The notes under the pieces: model-generated
What the model was told of the DNA's origin: nothing
Databases searched by the model: none
What the model saw: only the letters and a program-made list of their open reading frames with translations
Program-made: the position numbers and the translations under genes
Shown: piece by piece, positions 8,080-11,445 of the stretch
Position numbering within the stretch: the first letter of the stretch is position 1
Layout: each line of letters opens with the position of its first letter
Assembly: GCA_945870115.1 (NCBI GenBank)
Contig: CAMBRH010000094.1
Location: 1 to 11,445, forward strand
DNA: 11,445 nucleotides
Source: Chitinophaga pinensis
Lineage (GTDB): Bacteria; Bacteroidota; Bacteroidia; Flavobacteriales_D; Crocinitomicaceae
Reading direction: 5' to 3'

Positions 8080-9339
8080 TTAATTACTTGCAAGTTTAAC
8101 CGTATCAGCAACAGCAACACCTTCAACTGGTGTAGCAGGTGTAACTGCTGGTTTAGCTAAAAATACATCTTTAAAATTTGTTTTTGACTTCATCCAAGCT
8201 TTGTATTGCGCAGGCGTATCAACAACAACAATCATTTTCATTTTGTAATGAGCACCTCCACAAATTTTATTACACATTAAAACGTAATTAAACTTAGGAT
8301 TGTTCATTTTATCTCTCATTTGTTGCGTAGTCAAATTTGGCGTTACTTTTAAACGTGTAACCAAACCTGGAACTGTATTCATTTGAGCTCTAAAATGTGG
8401 GAAATAAGCAGAGTGAATAACATCTTTTGCTCTAAAACTCATTTCATATTCTTTATTTACGCATAAATGTAAAGTATCCTTTTGAATAATATCATCATAA
8501 GCTCTAGCATCCAATTTTTTGTTGTGTCTTTTTTGCATTTGAACTAACAAACGTAATAAACGAGTTTTTCGATCTAAATCATTTTGCATTTTAACCAATT
8601 CCTCTGGAATAAAAATATTTTTTGGATTATTTAATTTTTCCTCTAACAATTTAATGCCTAAAACTGTACCATCTAATTTACCAATTTCCATTAAACGAAT
8701 CGCAGAATCTAAAGTAGCTGTTGTTATTAAGCCAAGTTCATTTTCTTGTGTCGTTAATTTATAATCAGAATATCCCAATTTATTGTCTTCACCAGAATAT
8801 CTAGCTGTCCAATCAAATTGTTTAGAAAACAATTCTATCTTAATAGATTCTTTCCCTGATTCACCTGTAATATTTCCCCAAGTCTTTAAACCTAAAATAA
8901 TAATAACTGCTAACACAATAGCTGGAATTACAGTCCAAACTAATTCTAATTTATTATCATGAGTAAAATAATATGCTTTTACACCTGGTTTTCTAACATA
9001 TTTAAATGTAAAATAGAATAATAAAGTATTTGTTAAGAAAAATACAGCTAGAATTATTACAAAATTCAAATTTAAAAGCCAATCTGTCTCCACACCATGA
9101 ACAGAAGCTGCTTCACCTCTTCCTGTCCAACCATATTTCAACATCAACCAAATAAATCCAATGTATAAAACGATAGAAAAAATAATCATAAGATTACCAT
9201 TCATTCTGTTATCTCTATTAGAAATATCTTCTTCCCGTCTGTTTCTTAACTTTGATGAAAGTTCATATACTCTAACTAGTTGCGCAAGAGCTAAAATAGC
9301 TAAAACAATTACGACTAATGTTATCAATTTAAAACTCAT
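8080..9339 (-). CDS. coxB: Cytochrome c oxidase subunit II with CuA centre
   Basis: Subunit II accepts electrons from a cytochrome c donor at its binuclear CuA site and hands them to haem a in CoxA. CuA ligands are visible: H309 (DVIHSAYFP), C356, C360, H364 and M367 in CNKICGGAHYKM. The membrane-anchored part is unusual, with four hydrophobic stretches (about 3-23, 48-66, 90-112 and 132-152) instead of the usual two. The CuA domain starts near FDWTARYSG (175-183) and is interrupted by a charged, probably helical insertion of about 100 residues (185-288) before the HSAYFPHFR region. A low-complexity Ala/Val/Pro/Thr tail ends the protein. At 419 residues it is long for CoxB, although long versions with a similar insertion occur in Flavobacteriia as I recall them. 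It lies 31 bases after actF and 28 before coxA, within one operon. No haem c motif (CxxCH) is fused to it, so the electron donor must be another protein, probably ActE. Confidence 0.96.
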   Translation of the reverse strand: MSFKLITLVVIVLAILALAQLVRVYELSSKLRNRREEDISNRDNRMNGNLMIIFSIVLYIGFIWLMLKYGWTGRGEAASVHGVETDWLLNLNFVIILAVFFLTNTLLFYFTFKYVRKPGVKAYYFTHDNKLELVWTVIPAIVLAVIIILGLKTWGNITGESGKESIKIELFSKQFDWTARYSGEDNKLGYSDYKLTTQENELGLITTATLDSAIRLMEIGKLDGTVLGIKLLEEKLNNPKNIFIPEELVKMQNDLDRKTRLLRLLVQMQKRHNKKLDARAYDDIIQKDTLHLCVNKEYEMSFRAKDVIHSAYFPHFRAQMNTVPGLVTRLKVTPNLTTQQMRDKMNNPKFNYVLMCNKICGGAHYKMKMIVVVDTPAQYKAWMKSKTNFKDVFLAKPAVTPATPVEGVAVADTVKLASN

Positions 9340-9370
9340 TTTATCTTAATCTAAATATGAATAATTACTA

Positions 9371-10582
9371 TTAAATTTCGTGATGAATACTTTCATCTAA
9401 GAACGGGTGATTTTTAACTGTAAGCGGTGCTTTAGTTAAGTTAATTAAAATAACTCTTATAAAGAAACCTAAAGCTAAAAGCATCATTCCAATTTCCATA
9501 AAACCAATGAATGCATTTGGTCCCATTGAACCAGCCATAATCATCAGATAAACATCAACCCAGTGACCTAACAAAACAATTACACCGACAAAAGTTAAAA
9601 TTCCTGCGTGACGTTTTGCATCTCTAGACATCAACAAAATCATTGGAAAAGAGAAATTAATCAAAAACATTCCGAAATATAAGAATTTAAAATTTTCAAT
9701 TCTCATTAAGTGATAAGTTGTTTCCTCAGGAATATTTGCATACCAAATTAGCATAAATTGAGAGAACCACAAATAAGACCACAAGAAAGAAGTAGCAAAA
9801 GTCCATTTTCCTATATCGTGAATATGACTTTCATTTACATTAGGTAAATAACCTTGTTTTTTAAGATACAACGTTAATGTAACCAAAACAATCATTGTTG
9901 AACACCACATTCCCGCAAAAATATACCATCCAAATAAAGTTGAGAACCAGTGTACATCAATTGACATAATCCAATCCCAAGCTGAAGTTGAACTAAATAC
10001 AGCAAAGAAAACTAAGAAAATAGCTGCTTTCTTATAATTCAAAAAGTGAATTTTTGTTCCACCTTCAACATCTTCCAACATAGAACGTTTTTTGAAACCT
10101 CTCCAAAAGATGAAGTATGTTCCCAAATATACAATTGTTCTAATCCAGAAAAATGGTTTATTTAAAAAAGCAGATTTACCTTCAATTATTGCATCATAAT
10201 GGTGAGAACCAGGAGTAGTGTATGCAGGATCCATCCAAATATAAATGTGAGCACCATCCATTAAAGTAATAATCAATAAAGTCACAACCATCATAATAAT
10301 CCCAACAGGCAAATATCCTGTTAATGCTTCAATAATTCTTTTAACAGAAGCATACCAACCCGTTTCAGTTGCATATTGCAAGGCTAAAAAGAAAAGCGCA
10401 CCTAAACCAATTGCAAAAAAGAAAAAACTATTAATTAACATATTTCCTAAAACACGTTGTCCTAAATGATGCCCATGATCATGGCCAAATTCAAGCGCTA
10501 CACCGATCCCAGTAAAGAGCAAACCAACTATCATTACAACGATAGTAAATAGATTTGCTTTTTTTGTAATTTTAAATTCCAT
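9371..10582 (-). CDS. actF: Alternative complex III subunit ActF, integral membrane
   Basis: ActF is a polytopic inner-membrane subunit of alternative complex III, which oxidises menaquinol and reduces cytochrome c in place of a bc1 complex. The 403-residue protein shows about ten hydrophobic segments (roughly 11-30, 47-70, 92-108, 142-160, 187-204, 212-240, 258-280, 300-318, 327-350 and 358-380), as expected for ActF. A His-rich loop GHDHGHH (33-39) follows the first segment. Conserved-looking features include the aromatic SAWDWIMSIDVHWFSTLFGWY region (200-220, near the middle of the protein). The assignment rests on this membrane pattern plus position between a monohaem lipoprotein cytochrome (actE) and coxB, the order seen in Bacteroidota. 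It lies 20 bases after actE. In the described flavobacterial ACIII-aa3 supercomplex ActF packs near the oxidase, which fits co-expression with coxBA. Confidence 0.92.
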   Translation of the reverse strand: MEFKITKKANLFTIVVMIVGLLFTGIGVALEFGHDHGHHLGQRVLGNMLINSFFFFAIGLGALFFLALQYATETGWYASVKRIIEALTGYLPVGIIMMVVTLLIITLMDGAHIYIWMDPAYTTPGSHHYDAIIEGKSAFLNKPFFWIRTIVYLGTYFIFWRGFKKRSMLEDVEGGTKIHFLNYKKAAIFLVFFAVFSSTSAWDWIMSIDVHWFSTLFGWYIFAGMWCSTMIVLVTLTLYLKKQGYLPNVNESHIHDIGKWTFATSFLWSYLWFSQFMLIWYANIPEETTYHLMRIENFKFLYFGMFLINFSFPMILLMSRDAKRHAGILTFVGVIVLLGHWVDVYLMIMAGSMGPNAFIGFMEIGMMLLALGFFIRVILINLTKAPLTVKNHPFLDESIHHEI

Positions 10583-10602
10583 TGTTCTATAAGTTTCTAT
10601 AA

Positions 10603-11373
10603 TTATTTTTTAGGAGTAACTACAGCTGCCGTAACTGTTTTTGTTGTGTCTTTTGAAACAACTGCTGCAATTCCATCAGCACTGAAAGTTCCGTATTCAG
10701 CATTTTGAAATTTACGAATGTAATGAACCAAAGTCCAAATTTCTTTTTTGTTAACCAAAGATGCATGTGCACCCATCATGTTTTTACCATAATAAATAGA
10801 GTAAAACATTTGCCCATCAGCAATCGTCAAAGCAGATAAATTTGCAGCTCCACTGTAAGCACCGCTTACAACCATTGGACCATTTCCATCACCTTTTTCA
10901 CCATGACAATGTAAGCAATTAGCAGTATATAAATTTTTACCCGCTAAAAACATTGCTTCTGAATTATCGGCTGTTAATTTTAAAGGATTAACATCAGATG
11001 CTGCCAAATTGTATTCATAATCTAATTCCGTGCTTTTAGTAAAATTCCATCCGAACAAACCATGAGTCGATGCAAAAGCTGGAGAAGGAAGCCTATTATA
11101 AGGCAACATCATCATTACGTTCTCCTTATCAATTCCATAAAAAGGTATTGTATTACTCGGAGGAGTTAAAGCTGACTGATTTGTAGCGAAATCAATGTTA
11201 TACCTTCCACGAACTTCACCATAATCTACATACGGCTCGATTGCAGGAGAACGATACATGTCAGGCATGTATTCAAGTCCAGAACTGTCAGGATTAGAAG
11301 TACAAGATCCAATAACAAAACCTGCTATTACAATCAATGATACCTTGCCTATTGTTTTTAAAATTTTATTCAT
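10603..11373 (-). CDS. actE: Alternative complex III subunit ActE, monohaem cytochrome c lipoprotein
   Basis: ActE is the small cytochrome c of alternative complex III that carries electrons out of the complex, probably to CoxB. The 256-residue protein has a lipoprotein signal: a basic start, a hydrophobic core and the lipobox IGSC with C24 as the predicted lipidated residue. It should be anchored on the periplasmic side of the inner membrane. The single haem site is CLHCH (C153, C156, H157) followed by GEKGDGNGPM, and the distal Met is probably M199 or M200 in YGKNMMGAHAS. An N-terminal stretch of about 110 residues precedes the cytochrome domain, beginning YMPDMYRSPAIEPY. The C-terminal tail after about 228 is Ala/Val/Thr-rich and lies outside the haem domain. 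It is 20 bases before actF. The upstream stretch to the window edge (72 bases) has no convincing promoter, so it is probably internal to the operon. Confidence 0.94.
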   Translation of the reverse strand: MNKILKTIGKVSLIVIAGFVIGSCTSNPDSSGLEYMPDMYRSPAIEPYVDYGEVRGRYNIDFATNQSALTPPSNTIPFYGIDKENVMMMLPYNRLPSPAFASTHGLFGWNFTKSTELDYEYNLAASDVNPLKLTADNSEAMFLAGKNLYTANCLHCHGEKGDGNGPMVVSGAYSGAANLSALTIADGQMFYSIYYGKNMMGAHASLVNKKEIWTLVHYIRKFQNAEYGTFSADGIAAVVSKDTTKTVTAAVVTPKK

Positions 11374-11415
11374 CTTTTGGATAAATTATTATTTTCGTTA
11401 AAGTTACTTATCGAA

Positions 11416-11445
11416 TTATTTAACACTTTTTTGATCTATTTCACT
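11416..11445 (-). CDS. Possible 3' end of the upstream gene (expected actD)
   Basis: At the right edge one minus-strand frame stays open for nine codons (reading SEIDQKSVK) and ends at TAA 11418-11416, 42 bases before actE. The other two frames stop sooner. In Bacteroidota the gene before actE is usually actD (DUF3341), so this may be its last codons. Nine residues are too few to identify any protein. The call rests on gene order alone. Confidence 0.3.
   Translation of the reverse strand, partial: SEIDQKSVK

Noticed and set aside
11374..11415. Possible separate promoter for actE (TAACTTTA on the minus strand)
   Set aside because: It lacks the final G of TAnnTTTG and has no TTG at the right spacing. 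Gene order suggests actE is read through from upstream act genes.

Overview
The window is AT-rich and carries its recognisable genes all on the minus strand. It looks like a chromosomal segment of a member of the Flavobacteriales (Bacteroidota). Three things point there: an ActE-ActF-CoxB-CoxA gene order (alternative complex III followed by an aa3-type oxidase), TAnnTTTG-type promoter boxes with little Shine-Dalgarno signal, and proteins typical of the group such as a multi-repeat DUF349 protein and a secreted prolyl-oligopeptidase-like S9 peptidase with a Gln just after the likely signal cleavage point.

The layout is described in the direction of transcription, from high to low coordinates. 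The right-hand part (about 11445-6234) is the 3' half of a respiratory operon. It holds a possible last few codons of actD, then actE (lipoprotein cytochrome c), actF (polytopic quinol:cytochrome c oxidoreductase subunit), coxB (CuA subunit II) and coxA (subunit I). Intergenic gaps from actE to coxA are 20-31 bases. The products would pass electrons from the quinol pool through ACIII to the oxidase, which reduces oxygen and pumps protons. The operon ends in a perfect 13-bp hairpin 17 bases after coxA.

The next unit starts inside that terminator. A good Bacteroidota promoter (TTG, 19-base spacer, TATTTTTG) overlaps the hairpin and should drive ruvB, the Holliday-junction branch-migration motor, which here must start at a non-ATG codon, most likely TTG. 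A 948-residue exported S9 peptidase follows 35 bases later and may be co-transcribed. After a 107-base gap containing another TAnnTTTG box comes a PfkB-family sugar/nucleoside kinase. It is followed one base later by a DUF349 protein that runs off the left edge with at least four repeats.

I found no RNA genes, mobile elements, CRISPR arrays or integrated foreign DNA. No stretch over 300 bases lacks a gene. This is an ordinary core-genome region. The points worth a second look are modest: the terminator/promoter overlap, the non-ATG ruvB start, the large insertion in CoxB, the His-rich ends of CoxA and ActF, and poly-A tracts in the peptidase gene. I see no convincing evidence for a previously undescribed system.
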